A stretch of 64,000 nt of DNA, from assembly GCF_004116265.1 (NCBI RefSeq), contig NZ_QOUX01000045.1, forward strand, positions 62,001-126,000, in the 5' to 3' direction. How positions within the stretch are numbered: the stretch's first letter is position 1; every line of letters begins with the position of its first letter. The translations under genes were made by a program, and so were the position numbers. Origin of the DNA: Anaerobacillus alkaliphilus. GTDB lineage: Bacteria; Bacillota; Bacilli; Bacillales; Anaerobacillaceae. Below, piece by piece: positions 7,488-16,556 of this stretch. The notes beneath the pieces were generated by a model, which was not told the origin of the DNA, made no database searches, and saw only the letters and a program-made list of their open reading frames with translations.

Positions 7488-9584
7488 ATGAGTAAAAAGA
7501 AGAAAAAAACACATATGCCGGTTCGGTTAAATATACTGTTTTTTGTTGTGTTTTTATTATTTTCGGCATTAATCCTTCGCTTGGGTGTAGTTCAAATCGT
7601 AAAAGGTGAAGACTACCAGCGGAAAATTGACAGAACTGTAAATGTTATCTCAAAGAATGATGCACCTAGAGGATTAATGTACGATCGTTATGGGCATGTT
7701 GTTGTAGATAATGAACTGGTCCTTTCTGTTACTTATACTAGCAGAAATACCTCTAATGATGAAAAACTTAGAGTTGCTAGACGTTTAAATGATTTTATTG
7801 ATGTTGAAACAACAGCAATAACAGAAAGGGATAAAAAGGACTATTGGTTACTGACACGTCCCGAAGAAGCAAAAGAACTAGTCACTAGAGAAGAAATGAA
7901 TGAGTTAAATAATGATCATATGAAGATCTATCGTCTTCAATTAGATCGGATAACAGATAGACATTTAGCACAGATTTCTCAAGAAGAGATGGAAGTTCTT
8001 GCTATTAAACGAGAATTTGACCGTGGCTATGCCCATTCCCCGCAACGGGTAAAAGTTGATGTCACGTATGAAGAAGCTGCAAAAGTTTTAGAACATTTGC
8101 ATGAGCTTCCTGGAGTTGATATCTTAAGAGACTCGAAAAGAAAGTATGCCTATGGTAATACATTTTCTTCATTTTTTGGAAACGTAGGGCAAATCCAAAG
8201 ACCGCTAATTGATCATTATTTAGCTAGAGGCTATGACCGCAGTGATAATGTTGGAACGAGTCAGTTAGAGCAGCAGTACGAAGATGTGTTGAGAGGCAAG
8301 AAGGCAGTTGTTGAGCATATACTAGATGGATCAAGGAAAATTGTAGGTCCGCCTCAAGAGAAGTTGGGAGAGCGTGGAAAAGACTTAGTTTTAACTGTAG
8401 ATATGGAATTACAGCAAGCTGTCGAACAAATAGTCATAGAGGAAGTCGAGCGAGTTAAAGCGAACCGTGGCTTTCATGATAATGGTACAGCTTATGTTGT
8501 ACTAATGGATCCTGCTACAGGAGAAATATTGTCCATGTCTGGATATGACACGTCTAGACCTTTTATGAATGATGATCTAGGAGTAGTCAACTATGCTTTT
8601 GTTATGGGTTCTGCCGTAAAAGGCGCTAGTGTATTAGCTGGTTTTGAAGCTGGCTATGCTCACCCAGGAAAAATTTATCATGATCGACCGATTCAAATTG
8701 GAAATACAACAAAAGGTTCTGTTGGTGGTAGATCTTTTGGAAACATAAACGATTTAACAGCACTAGAACGTTCTTCGAATGTATATATGTTTGAAATTGC
8801 TATGGCGTTTGGAAATTATCATTATGCCTCAAAACGAGGTGGTGGTCTCAACGACCGTACTAAGGGTTTTCATCAAATGAGGTATTTCTTTAACCAGTTT
8901 GGTCTTGGTGTTAAAACTGGAATTGATTTACCAAATGAAGGAACTGGCTATAATGGTGGGGTGCAACAATTAGGGCATTTACTTGACTTTAGTATCGGAC
9001 AGTTTGACACTTATACACCAATGCAAATGGCTCAATATGTATCGACAATTGCCAATGGTGGTTATCGTATTCAGCCTAGACTTGTCCGAGAAATACGACA
9101 GCCAAGTATTGTCGAAAATGAACTAGGAAATATTATAAAACAGTTTGCTCCAAACGTATTAAACCGTGTTGATATGACTGATGAGCAAATTGAGCGAGTT
9201 CAAGAAGGGTTTCGTCTTGTTGTCCATGGGAACCAGGGGACAGCTAGGGGGTTTGCAAATAAGCCTTATCTAGTTGCAGGGAAGACGGGTACTGCACAGG
9301 TTACGTTAAATGGTGAACGATTAAATAATCATATTTTTGTAGGGTATGCACCTTACGATAATCCCGAAGTTGCTTTTGCAGTGATTGTTCCCAATCTTTA
9401 TATTCGTGACAGTATAGGAAGACCAGCAATTGCCATTTCAGAGAGAGTTTTAGATACGTACTTCCACCTGAAAACAAATCGCGGATCAAGAAATATTGTT
9501 GATGAACTAAACGAATTTGATGGATTTGATGAGGATGTAGAGGAAGAGGAAACAGAAACAGAAACAGAAACAGAAACAGAATAA
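7488..9584 (+). CDS. pbpA: Penicillin-binding protein 2A-type transpeptidase (class B PBP)
   Basis: Membrane-anchored D,D-transpeptidase that cross-links peptidoglycan, in Bacillus working with the elongasome. 698 residues. There is one N-terminal membrane segment (about 13-35), a dimerisation/pedestal region, and a transpeptidase domain with SAVK (Ser near 375), SSN (near 429) and KTGTA (near 599). It ends in an acidic tail dominated by a Glu-Thr repeat encoded by a hexanucleotide tandem repeat. Position next to sodA and yqgE matches B. subtilis pbpA. ATG follows AAAGAGGGG. Confidence 0.93.
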   Translation: MSKKKKKTHMPVRLNILFFVVFLLFSALILRLGVVQIVKGEDYQRKIDRTVNVISKNDAPRGLMYDRYGHVVVDNELVLSVTYTSRNTSNDEKLRVARRLNDFIDVETTAITERDKKDYWLLTRPEEAKELVTREEMNELNNDHMKIYRLQLDRITDRHLAQISQEEMEVLAIKREFDRGYAHSPQRVKVDVTYEEAAKVLEHLHELPGVDILRDSKRKYAYGNTFSSFFGNVGQIQRPLIDHYLARGYDRSDNVGTSQLEQQYEDVLRGKKAVVEHILDGSRKIVGPPQEKLGERGKDLVLTVDMELQQAVEQIVIEEVERVKANRGFHDNGTAYVVLMDPATGEILSMSGYDTSRPFMNDDLGVVNYAFVMGSAVKGASVLAGFEAGYAHPGKIYHDRPIQIGNTTKGSVGGRSFGNINDLTALERSSNVYMFEIAMAFGNYHYASKRGGGLNDRTKGFHQMRYFFNQFGLGVKTGIDLPNEGTGYNGGVQQLGHLLDFSIGQFDTYTPMQMAQYVSTIANGGYRIQPRLVREIRQPSIVENELGNIIKQFAPNVLNRVDMTDEQIERVQEGFRLVVHGNQGTARGFANKPYLVAGKTGTAQVTLNGERLNNHIFVGYAPYDNPEVAFAVIVPNLYIRDSIGRPAIAISERVLDTYFHLKTNRGSRNIVDELNEFDGFDEDVEEEETETETETETE
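9550..9582 (+). repeat. Hexanucleotide tandem repeat (ACAGAA) at the 3' end of pbpA
   Basis: About five tandem ACAGAA units encode alternating Thr-Glu at the C-terminus. The unit length of six keeps the frame when copy number changes. Confidence 0.85.
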
Positions 9585-9585
9585 A

Positions 9586-9626
9586 AATAAGGGGCTACCA
9601 AGTCAGACGAGGTAGCCCCTTATTTT
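9586..9626. terminator. Bidirectional terminator between pbpA and the convergent small gene
   Basis: Perfect 14-bp stem AATAAGGGGCTACC / GGTAGCCCCTTATT followed by TTATT. Confidence 0.9.
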
Positions 9627-9807
9627 ATTCTCTCTTCTCATTATAGCCTGCAGTTAATATGGCAGCTAAAAAGGCCGCAACTACTACAAGAATGAGTAGT
9701 GTCTTTGGATAATCTACCGCATGTGTAAATTTCATAATGACTAGATAATGAACGGGAATAATTAAAAAAGCAAAGATAGTAACAATCACAATTGCAGCTA
9801 CTTTCAA
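9625..9807 (-). CDS. Small two-helix membrane protein, function unknown
   Basis: 60 residues from a TTG at 9807, which lies 7 nt behind AAAGGAG. An upstream in-frame ATG at 9825 overlaps that ribosome site and is unlikely to be the start. Two hydrophobic segments (about 3-25 and 34-54) and a short charged tail (NEKRE). No family is recognised. It shares a terminator with pbpA and is transcribed convergently to it. Confidence 0.6.
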   Translation of the reverse strand: MKVAAIVIVTIFAFLIIPVHYLVIMKFTHAVDYPKTLLILVVVAAFLAAILTAGYNEKRE

Positions 9808-9885
9808 ATAGTAAACTCCTTTCATGCATTTGTATCGTTAGTGTTTACTATTTCCTGTTGTTTTAACAATTGTGAAAGGTAGTAG

Positions 9886-10377
9886 TTACGTTAGTTTTTC
9901 AACAATTTCCTCTAGTGACATATCTGATGCGAGCGTATAATCGCCAGCCTTTATCTTTGTTTCTAGACCTTTTTGTTTCAAATAGCTTTCGAAATTTTCT
10001 TTACTAGTAATCAAACCTTTTTCTTCCAGTAATAAAGCAATGCTACTACTACTCGTACCTGGTTCGATTGTAAAAAATACTTCCTTAACGACAATTCGTT
10101 CAATAATCTTCTCAGAGTTTGGTTCATTGTCAATTTCAACAGTTTCTCTGTTTGCTACTTGGTCAAGTAATTTTTCATAATCAATCAAATCAAGAACGAC
10201 TAATCCATTTTTTGCAATATATTCTTCTATGTCTTGATCCGTAATAGCTCTTGTCTTTTCTTCACTTGGTATTTCTATTTGTATAGTAGTATTATCAGAA
10301 TAGTAGAAATTAAATGCAAATACTAACGTGGTTAACAGTATTCCAGTAGCAATTCCTTGTAAAGTTTTCTTGGTCAT
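9886..10377 (-). CDS. Membrane-anchored protein with MltG/YceG-type N-terminal domain only
   Basis: 163 residues: a signal anchor at about 7-27, an acidic linker, and a C-terminal half (about 95-160) that reads IEPGTSSSSIALLLEEKGLI ... AGDYTLASDMSLEEIVEKL. This is the pattern of the small LysM-like domain that precedes the catalytic part of MltG endolytic transglycosylases. The catalytic YceG domain, with its active-site Glu, is absent. It is therefore more likely a peptidoglycan-associated adaptor than an enzyme, which is inference. ATG follows AGGAGAG. Codirectional with the next gene upstream. Confidence 0.65.
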   Translation of the reverse strand: MTKKTLQGIATGILLTTLVFAFNFYYSDNTTIQIEIPSEEKTRAITDQDIEEYIAKNGLVVLDLIDYEKLLDQVANRETVEIDNEPNSEKIIERIVVKEVFFTIEPGTSSSSIALLLEEKGLITSKENFESYLKQKGLETKIKAGDYTLASDMSLEEIVEKLT

Positions 10378-10411
10378 CTTTCTCTCCTTTCTTACATTGA
10401 AGCAAAGTTAT

Positions 10412-10747
10412 TTACGCATTACCTAAAATTTCATTGATCGTATCAATAGGTAATCCGGTCATTTCTTCAATTTCTTCGAGAGAATAACCGTCTTCATAGT
10501 AAGATAAGATTTGATCGCGATCTATGTTTGGTTCTTCTTTATTTGTAAAATAGCGCTCATCTTGCCCAATTAAAATCTCTTCCTCAAGGACATTAATTTT
10601 TTTTCGTAATTGATATATTTCTTGCATTAATGTAATCGAGAAATTTTCAATTTGTTTTTCAACATCCTTATTACGATCTTTCTTAAAGAAAGAAACAACA
10701 TACAGAATAATTGATAAGGATAATAAAGCCATAATTGTAGTTTCCAT
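10412..10747 (-). CDS. Membrane-anchored coiled-coil protein with C-terminal helix-turn-helix-like segment
   Basis: 111 residues from the ATG at 10747, which is 8 nt behind AAGGAGG. An earlier ATG would place the ribosome site inside the gene. Domain order: one membrane helix (about 3-20), a charged helix likely to form a coiled coil (about 25-60), and a C-terminal segment IDRDQILSYYEDGYSLEEI... (about 78-108) that looks like a small HTH. The layout recalls SwrB-type proteins, but length and context do not support that name. It lies 34 nt upstream of the MltG-like gene and is probably cotranscribed with it. Confidence 0.55.
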   Translation of the reverse strand: METTIMALLSLSIILYVVSFFKKDRNKDVEKQIENFSITLMQEIYQLRKKINVLEEEILIGQDERYFTNKEEPNIDRDQILSYYEDGYSLEEIEEMTGLPIDTINEILGNA

Positions 10748-11208
10748 TGATGTGTACCTCCTTAAAACAATACTATTCATTTATATCACAAAAACTAAAA
10801 ATAACAAGGCTTGCTTAGAAAATGGATACATTTTGCAGTTTCGATTATAGAAATCCTCATCCGGCAGTCTTATAAAGAGATCACAAGTATCTATACGGAG
10901 GAAGTTGTCGAATTAAGGGGGTGGTAAAAATATTTGAAAGTGGAATATAGAATAACTTTGTCGTATTAAATCTAGTAAATGTCTTTTATTTTCACTTTAA
11001 TAAGAATATATAACGTTTGGAAAAAAATAATAAGGTCTACACCCAATAGTTATCTAGCATAGACATTATTCTACAAAATAGACTTCTTGTTGCCTGATTA
11101 TATCGAATGTAAGATGTAAGTAGATTATTTTTTTATACATACTTATCCTTTAAATAAATACACATGATAAGTTAACTACCTATAGAATACTACCTGAGGT
11201 GAAAGTGT
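10748..11208. other. Intergenic region before the glucan operon
   Basis: About 460 bp without a supported gene. It contains a weak imperfect hairpin (GGTCTA near 11034 with TAGAC near 11060) and a ribosome-site-like GGGGGTGG at about 10918 followed only by a frame of about 11 codons. No promoter of convincing quality was found. Confidence 0.5.
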
Positions 11209-11823
11209 TTGATTAGTGAAATTGTTACATTAAGAAATGAAGGATTTTCAATAAAAGAGATCGCCGATGAATTAAATCTTACGATGGGCAAAGTTCGCTA
11301 TCAATTGAGAGAATTTGATAACAATATTCAGCATAACAAAATTGTAGTTAGGCAGTTCCATGAACATAGTAGTCAATGTACATTAATGGTCCGGTCTCCA
11401 TACTCACTGTTTTGTTACTGGGAAATATCTGACAAGAAAAGGCATATGGTAAAACACCACTTGAATGATGAGTGGGGATCCTTTGATTTGCAACTAAGAT
11501 TGTATGATGTTACGAAAATTAATTTTAATGGGCATAACGCACATTGTTTTCAAGACTATCTGCTACCTAGAGAAAGTCAGCAATGGTTCTTTTATGATTT
11601 AAACCCAAATCGAACTTATTGCGTAGACATCGGGGTAATTACAAGAGAGAAAAGGTATTTCTTCCCTTTCATTCGCTCAAATACCATGGCTACCCCTCAC
11701 TTAAATGACGATCAGAGAGGGCTTTCTACGTCAGCTGACTTACAATGGAAAGAAGGAATTAGGAAAGAACCAGACTGGTTAGAAGGATTTAGTAGTTATT
11801 CCTATTATGAGAAACTTAAATGA
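11209..11823 (+). CDS. HTH-DUF4912 domain protein
   Basis: 204 residues from a TTG start behind GAGGTG. Residues 1-35 (ISEIVTLRNEGFSIKEIADE...) form a helix-turn-helix of the sigma-70-region-4/resolvase type. Residues about 50-150 match DUF4912, including the SPYSLFCYWEIS and LNPNRTYCVDIG stretches. The function of DUF4912 is not established. The gene is first in a tight four-gene set with GH57-GT4 and nucleotidyltransferase genes. A role in controlling or scaffolding glucan synthesis is therefore possible, but this is inference. Confidence 0.7.
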   Translation: MISEIVTLRNEGFSIKEIADELNLTMGKVRYQLREFDNNIQHNKIVVRQFHEHSSQCTLMVRSPYSLFCYWEISDKKRHMVKHHLNDEWGSFDLQLRLYDVTKINFNGHNAHCFQDYLLPRESQQWFFYDLNPNRTYCVDIGVITREKRYFFPFIRSNTMATPHLNDDQRGLSTSADLQWKEGIRKEPDWLEGFSSYSYYEKLK

Positions 11824-14625
11824 GTGGAGCGAGTAAACTTGATAAATGGTTATTTCTCTTTGGTGCTACATGCACATTTACCATATGTAAGGCACCGTGA
11901 GGCAGAAAGACTTGAAGAACATTGGCTTTTTGAGGCTATGACAGAAACGTACATTCCATTGATTTGGGCTTTGGAAAAACATCAATTTAGAAAAGCGTTA
12001 ACCATTTCTTTTTCAACTCCACTAATGGAAATGCTTACTGACTCACTTATGCAGAGGAGATTTTTACATTACATTGAAAAGATACAACTCCTTTTGGAAA
12101 AAGAGTCAAACCGTGAAGAACAAGTTTATGAAGAGTTACTGTTAGTAAACTTTTATAAGGATCGTCTGAAAAAGATAAAGCAAACGTTTTTAAAATACAA
12201 TCAAAATCTTTTACAAGCATATCGTGAGTTAATGGAAGAAGAAAAAATTGTTTGTATATGTAGCTCGGCCACTCATGCTTTTCTACCCTATTTGCAAACA
12301 CAAGAAGGGCTCAAAGCTCAAGTGGTCCATGGGATAAAAACATTTGAAAAACACTTTGGTAAAGCTCCAAGGGGCTTTTGGTTGCCAGAATGTGCTTTTA
12401 CCCTGGGAATTGATCGGGTGCTATTTGAGGAAGGTATTCGTTATACTTTTGTTGATGAACAAGCACTGAAAAATGCTAGTCCAGGCCCTACAATATGTTC
12501 AGGAAAACCAATTTACTCACCAAATGGGATTATGCTATTTCCTAGGAATCAGAAGATTTCTAATCAAGTATGGAGTTCAATAGATGGATATCCAGGTGAT
12601 TTTGATTATCGCGAATTTTATCGTGATGTTGCTTACGACCGTGATTGGGAGTACATTAAGCATTTTATGCATTCAGATGGAATACGTTTTGACACAGGTT
12701 TAAAGTATCATCGAGTTACAGGAGCTACTGAAGAAAAAGATTTTTATCATCGAGTGAATGCTCTTAACAAAGTGAAGGAACATAGCGACCATTTTATTGA
12801 AACGCTAAAAAAAGAACTTCTATTTAATGAGAAGAAAGGCAATCTTCCCTACCTAATTATGGCTCCTTTTGACGCAGAACTATTTGGCCATTGGTGGTTT
12901 GAAGGCCCAGACTGGCTAGAAGAAGTATTAGTAAGAGGAACTCAGGAACAATTCTTCTTCTCACCAGAAGAATATGTAGAAACACATTTTCAACAGATTG
13001 ATACGGGGTACGTGTCATTTTCCACATGGGGCAGAAATGGATATGGCGAAGTGTGGTTAAATGAAAAAAATAGTTGGATTTATCCTAAGCTTCATAGAAT
13101 TGAAAAGGATCTTATTCATTTAATTAGTATATACAAATGGGATGGTGTTATTGTCGAACGTTGTCTAAAGCAAATGGTTCGAGAATGGATGCTAGCAACT
13201 AGTAGCGATTGGCCATTTATTATTGATGGTGAAACTGCTACTAAGTATGCCAAAAATCGAATTCAAGAGCATCTTCATAGATATGAGAAATTAAGAGAGG
13301 TACTCGTTACTCAAAAAATTACACAAGAACTAATAACTGCGTATGAAGCTGACTACCCTTTTTTAGATGACATTTTCTTGGAACTACTAATCTCTAGACA
13401 TGATCAATACGTAATTAGTAAGTATAGGTTAAAAGAGTCAGAGTTAGCAAAGCGAAGAGTTTTGATTTTAGCATGGGAGTATCCACCCTTGGTGATTGGA
13501 GGGTTGGCAAGACATGTCTATGATTTATCTAGAGCACTCTCTGACAATGGTTGTGAAGTTCATGTAGTGACAACTACTGCTGAAGACGCTCCGGAATATG
13601 AAGTAACTCAAGGTGTGCATATTCATCGGGTTAATGGATTAGAGCCTCATGCTAGTGAATTTTATCATTGGGTAGGTGGGTTAAATATCGCTTTTATGGA
13701 TTACGTGTTTGAATTAGCTAAAGTTATTGAATTTGACGTAATTCACGCCCATGACTGGCTTGTTTGCGTTGCAGCCAAAGCAATCAAAGAGCATTTGGAA
13801 ATACCCATAGTAGCAACAATTCATGCAACCGAATATGGTAGAAATGGTGGTATTCATACTGAGTTGCAGCAAGAGATCTCGCATAAAGAATGGGAATTGA
13901 CCTATGAAGCAAGTAAAGTCATTGTCTGTAGTAATTACATGAAAGAACAAGTTAAAGAGGTTTTTCAGTTACCTGGAGAAAAAATAGAAGTCATCCCTAA
14001 TGGTGTTGATATAGAAATGGTTAAAAGCAGTAAATCAGATTGGAAGCAGTGCTTTGGGACAGAAGAAGATATCTATATTTTTTCAATTGGAAGAATGGTC
14101 AAAGAAAAAGGATTCCAAACCATTATAGATGCCGCACCGTTAATTATCGAAAATTATCCAAATATCAAATTTATTATTGCTGGGAAAGGTCCTCTCTTAC
14201 AAGATTATCGGAGACAAATTGTCGAAAAGGGTCTCGAAAAAAATGTCTACTTTATTGGATTTATTGACGACCAACTTAGAAATGAAATGTTTCATGGTTG
14301 TGACATTTGTTTATTTCCAAGTTATTATGAGCCATTTGGGATCGTAGCATTAGAAGGAATGATCGCTGGAAAACCAACGATTGTTTCAGAGACAGGCGGT
14401 CTAAGTGAGATTGTGACTCATGAAGAAACAGGTTTAACTATTTATCCAAATAATATTGAAAGTTTAACAGCTCAAGTAATTCGTTGTATTGAGGAACAGG
14501 AATTAAGCAAGAAAATTTCTATTAATGGAAAAAGGCTAGCTGAAACGAACTATAGTTGGGATTCTATTTCGAAAACGACAATGAAAGTTTATGAAGCGTG
14601 CTTAGTAAGATGGAATAAACAGTAA
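11824..14625 (+). CDS. GH57 branching enzyme (DUF1957-type) fused to a GT4 glycosyltransferase
   Basis: 933 residues. The N-terminal half (about 8-530) is a GH57 domain of the 1,4-alpha-glucan branching type: HAHLPYVRH near 16-24, GFWLPECAF with nucleophile candidate Glu189, PFDAELFGHWWFEG with acid/base candidate Asp350. The C-terminal half (about 543-930) is a GT-B glycosyltransferase: ILAWEYPPLVIGGLARHV, HAHDWL, GRMVKEKGF, and the donor-binding stretch SYYEPFGIVALEG. It resembles bacterial glycogen synthases of family GT4. GTG at 11824 directly follows the previous stop; a TTG at 11839 behind GGAG is an alternative. Inferred to elongate and branch an alpha-glucan in one polypeptide. Confidence 0.88.
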   Translation: MERVNLINGYFSLVLHAHLPYVRHREAERLEEHWLFEAMTETYIPLIWALEKHQFRKALTISFSTPLMEMLTDSLMQRRFLHYIEKIQLLLEKESNREEQVYEELLLVNFYKDRLKKIKQTFLKYNQNLLQAYRELMEEEKIVCICSSATHAFLPYLQTQEGLKAQVVHGIKTFEKHFGKAPRGFWLPECAFTLGIDRVLFEEGIRYTFVDEQALKNASPGPTICSGKPIYSPNGIMLFPRNQKISNQVWSSIDGYPGDFDYREFYRDVAYDRDWEYIKHFMHSDGIRFDTGLKYHRVTGATEEKDFYHRVNALNKVKEHSDHFIETLKKELLFNEKKGNLPYLIMAPFDAELFGHWWFEGPDWLEEVLVRGTQEQFFFSPEEYVETHFQQIDTGYVSFSTWGRNGYGEVWLNEKNSWIYPKLHRIEKDLIHLISIYKWDGVIVERCLKQMVREWMLATSSDWPFIIDGETATKYAKNRIQEHLHRYEKLREVLVTQKITQELITAYEADYPFLDDIFLELLISRHDQYVISKYRLKESELAKRRVLILAWEYPPLVIGGLARHVYDLSRALSDNGCEVHVVTTTAEDAPEYEVTQGVHIHRVNGLEPHASEFYHWVGGLNIAFMDYVFELAKVIEFDVIHAHDWLVCVAAKAIKEHLEIPIVATIHATEYGRNGGIHTELQQEISHKEWELTYEASKVIVCSNYMKEQVKEVFQLPGEKIEVIPNGVDIEMVKSSKSDWKQCFGTEEDIYIFSIGRMVKEKGFQTIIDAAPLIIENYPNIKFIIAGKGPLLQDYRRQIVEKGLEKNVYFIGFIDDQLRNEMFHGCDICLFPSYYEPFGIVALEGMIAGKPTIVSETGGLSEIVTHEETGLTIYPNNIESLTAQVIRCIEEQELSKKISINGKRLAETNYSWDSISKTTMKVYEACLVRWNKQ

Positions 14626-14664
14626 AGTTGTAGAAACTATTCAGTAGGAATGGGGGTGTAATCG

Positions 14665-15849
14665 ATGAAGGGTGTTATAATGGCTGGTGGTAAAGGAACG
14701 CGCCTTCGTCCGTTAACATGTAATATACCAAAACCAATGGTTCCGCTCTGTCATAAACCAGTTATGGAGTATGGTATTGAACTGCTGAAAGAATATGGAA
14801 TTACAGAAATTGCAGTAACACTACAGTATTTACCTGATATTATTAAAAGTTATTTTGGGGACGGAAGCCAATTTGGTGTTAATTTACATTACTTTGAAGA
14901 AACATCACCCTTAGGAACTGCTGGCAGTATTAAAAATGCAGAGTCATTTTTAGATGAGCCATTTGTTGTAATTAGTGGTGATGCATTGACTGATTTTGAT
15001 TTGAAAAAGGGAATTGTATTTCACCAAAAGAAAAGTGCTTTGGCGACAATTTTTATGAAGCAAGTTTCTAATCCTTTAGATTTCGGTGTAATTAAGACCA
15101 ATGAAAAAAATGAAATTATTAGATTTCTAGAAAAACCAAATTGGAATGAAGTTTTTAGTGATACGATAAATACGGGAATATATGTCTTAGATCCGGAAGT
15201 GTTTCAATACCTAGAGCCTGGTGTTCGGACTGATTTTAGTAGGGATTTATTCCCTCTCTTACTAAAAGAGAAAAAGGCGTTATATGGCTACAGAGCTGAG
15301 GGATACTGGGCTGATGTAGGAAGTCTTGCTACATATAGAGAAACACAATTTGATATGTTAAACAAAAAAGTAAAGGTAGCTCTAACAGGAAAAGAAGTCA
15401 AATCAGGGGTTTGGATTGGTGAGAACGTTATTATTGAAGAAGGTGTAACTTTAAACGGACCTTTATCTATTGGCGATGGTGCAGTTCTACGGACTGGTGT
15501 TATTGTCGACGATAATTGTGTTGTGGGTAGGAATACAGTTTTATCAACTAATAGTTCACTTAAGCAATCAATCCTCTGGAATGACGTTTATGTCGGAGAT
15601 AAAAGTGAATTAAGAGGGACGACTATTTGTAGAGGAACGACACTTAAACATACTGTTTCTTTATATGAAGCCTCAGCTGTCGGAGATCACTGCACAATAG
15701 GAGCAAACGTTATTGTTAAACCAGAAGTAAAGGTTTGGCCAAATAAGGGAATAGAAGAAGCCGTAGTTGTTCATACGTCAAAGTATGTGAATAGAATTCG
15801 AAATATTCAGAGGTCTCAATTAATAAAAACGGTAGGTGAAATCAAATGA
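14665..15849 (+). CDS. Sugar-phosphate nucleotidyltransferase with left-handed beta-helix domain
   Basis: 394 residues. The N-terminal nucleotidyltransferase domain (about 1-235) begins MKGVIMAGGKGTRLRPLT (nucleotide-binding signature) and contains SGDALTDFD (metal-binding Asp). The C-terminal part (about 250-370) is a hexapeptide-repeat beta-helix. This is the layout of ManC/GlmU-like enzymes that join a sugar-1-phosphate to an NTP. It most resembles mannose/glucose-1-phosphate NDP-sugar synthases that in other Firmicutes are fused to a phosphomutase, here missing. It probably supplies the NDP-sugar donor for the GT4 domain encoded just upstream. Sugar and base specificity are not readable. 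Confidence 0.85.
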   Translation: MKGVIMAGGKGTRLRPLTCNIPKPMVPLCHKPVMEYGIELLKEYGITEIAVTLQYLPDIIKSYFGDGSQFGVNLHYFEETSPLGTAGSIKNAESFLDEPFVVISGDALTDFDLKKGIVFHQKKSALATIFMKQVSNPLDFGVIKTNEKNEIIRFLEKPNWNEVFSDTINTGIYVLDPEVFQYLEPGVRTDFSRDLFPLLLKEKKALYGYRAEGYWADVGSLATYRETQFDMLNKKVKVALTGKEVKSGVWIGENVIIEEGVTLNGPLSIGDGAVLRTGVIVDDNCVVGRNTVLSTNSSLKQSILWNDVYVGDKSELRGTTICRGTTLKHTVSLYEASAVGDHCTIGANVIVKPEVKVWPNKGIEEAVVVHTSKYVNRIRNIQRSQLIKTVGEIK

Positions 15850-16469
15850 AGGTAAAATATCGTCATGAATTAAGGAAACTAACGTATGGTATCTGGATCG
15901 ATGGGAATTTTACATGGTTAAATGATAAAGGTTGGATGATTGAAACGAAAAGTGAAGAGCATATTGAGCTTACTCATCATGAACTAAGTATTGAAGTCAC
16001 AATGAAAACAAAGGTTTATAACGAAGGTACGATTCAATATTTCCTCATAAAAAATTTAAGTAGTAATAAGGATAGGGAAATTAAGTTGTTCTTAAGGCAA
16101 AACTTAATGGAAAATGCAGATGAAAGCATAACTTTCTACGCACCGTGTATTCAAGCTATTGTTAGATCTTATAATGATCAGTATTTATTATTAAATGGAT
16201 TAATGAATAACCGTGGTATTGTTCAATATTGTACCGACTTTACAGAGTGTGATTTGTCAGCAGAAGGTATAGTTCTACTCCAACCTTTTTCATTGAGTAG
16301 TGAGGAGAGTATACTTAGTATAGAAGGAACAATAAAGGAAAATGAAAATATTGAAGGATATTTTTGGTTATGTACTGGTGGAGATGAGGAAGAAGTTATT
16401 AAGAATAACTCTATCATTCAGTTGTACCTGCCTGATGAAGTTCTTACTACTGGTCTATGTTCAAAATAA
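15846..16469 (+). CDS. Conserved-context protein of unknown function in the glucan operon
   Basis: 207 residues, start codon overlapping the preceding stop (ATGA), so translationally coupled to the nucleotidyltransferase. No signal peptide or membrane segment. Predicted mostly beta, with repeated short polar strands (YGIWIDGNFTWLNDKGWMIE, VTMKTKVYNEGTIQYF). This could be a beta-sandwich like the N-terminal domains of some amylolytic enzymes. No family is recognised. Its place suggests a part in the same polysaccharide pathway. Confidence 0.55.
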   Translation: MKVKYRHELRKLTYGIWIDGNFTWLNDKGWMIETKSEEHIELTHHELSIEVTMKTKVYNEGTIQYFLIKNLSSNKDREIKLFLRQNLMENADESITFYAPCIQAIVRSYNDQYLLLNGLMNNRGIVQYCTDFTECDLSAEGIVLLQPFSLSSEESILSIEGTIKENENIEGYFWLCTGGDEEEVIKNNSIIQLYLPDEVLTTGLCSK

Positions 16470-16484
16470 TGAGTAAAGAAGTAC

Positions 16485-16513
16485 TTGATTGTTAGGTGGG
16501 ATTTTGCTATTAT
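16485..16513 (+). promoter_or_regulatory. Sigma-A promoter of rpmG
   Basis: TTGATT (16485-16490) and TATTAT (16508-16513) separated by 17 bp, 43 bp before the rpmG start codon. Confidence 0.65.
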
Positions 16514-16556
16514 TTAAAAGTATGATTGAAGTAAAGCATGTTTGGAGGGAAAAGGA

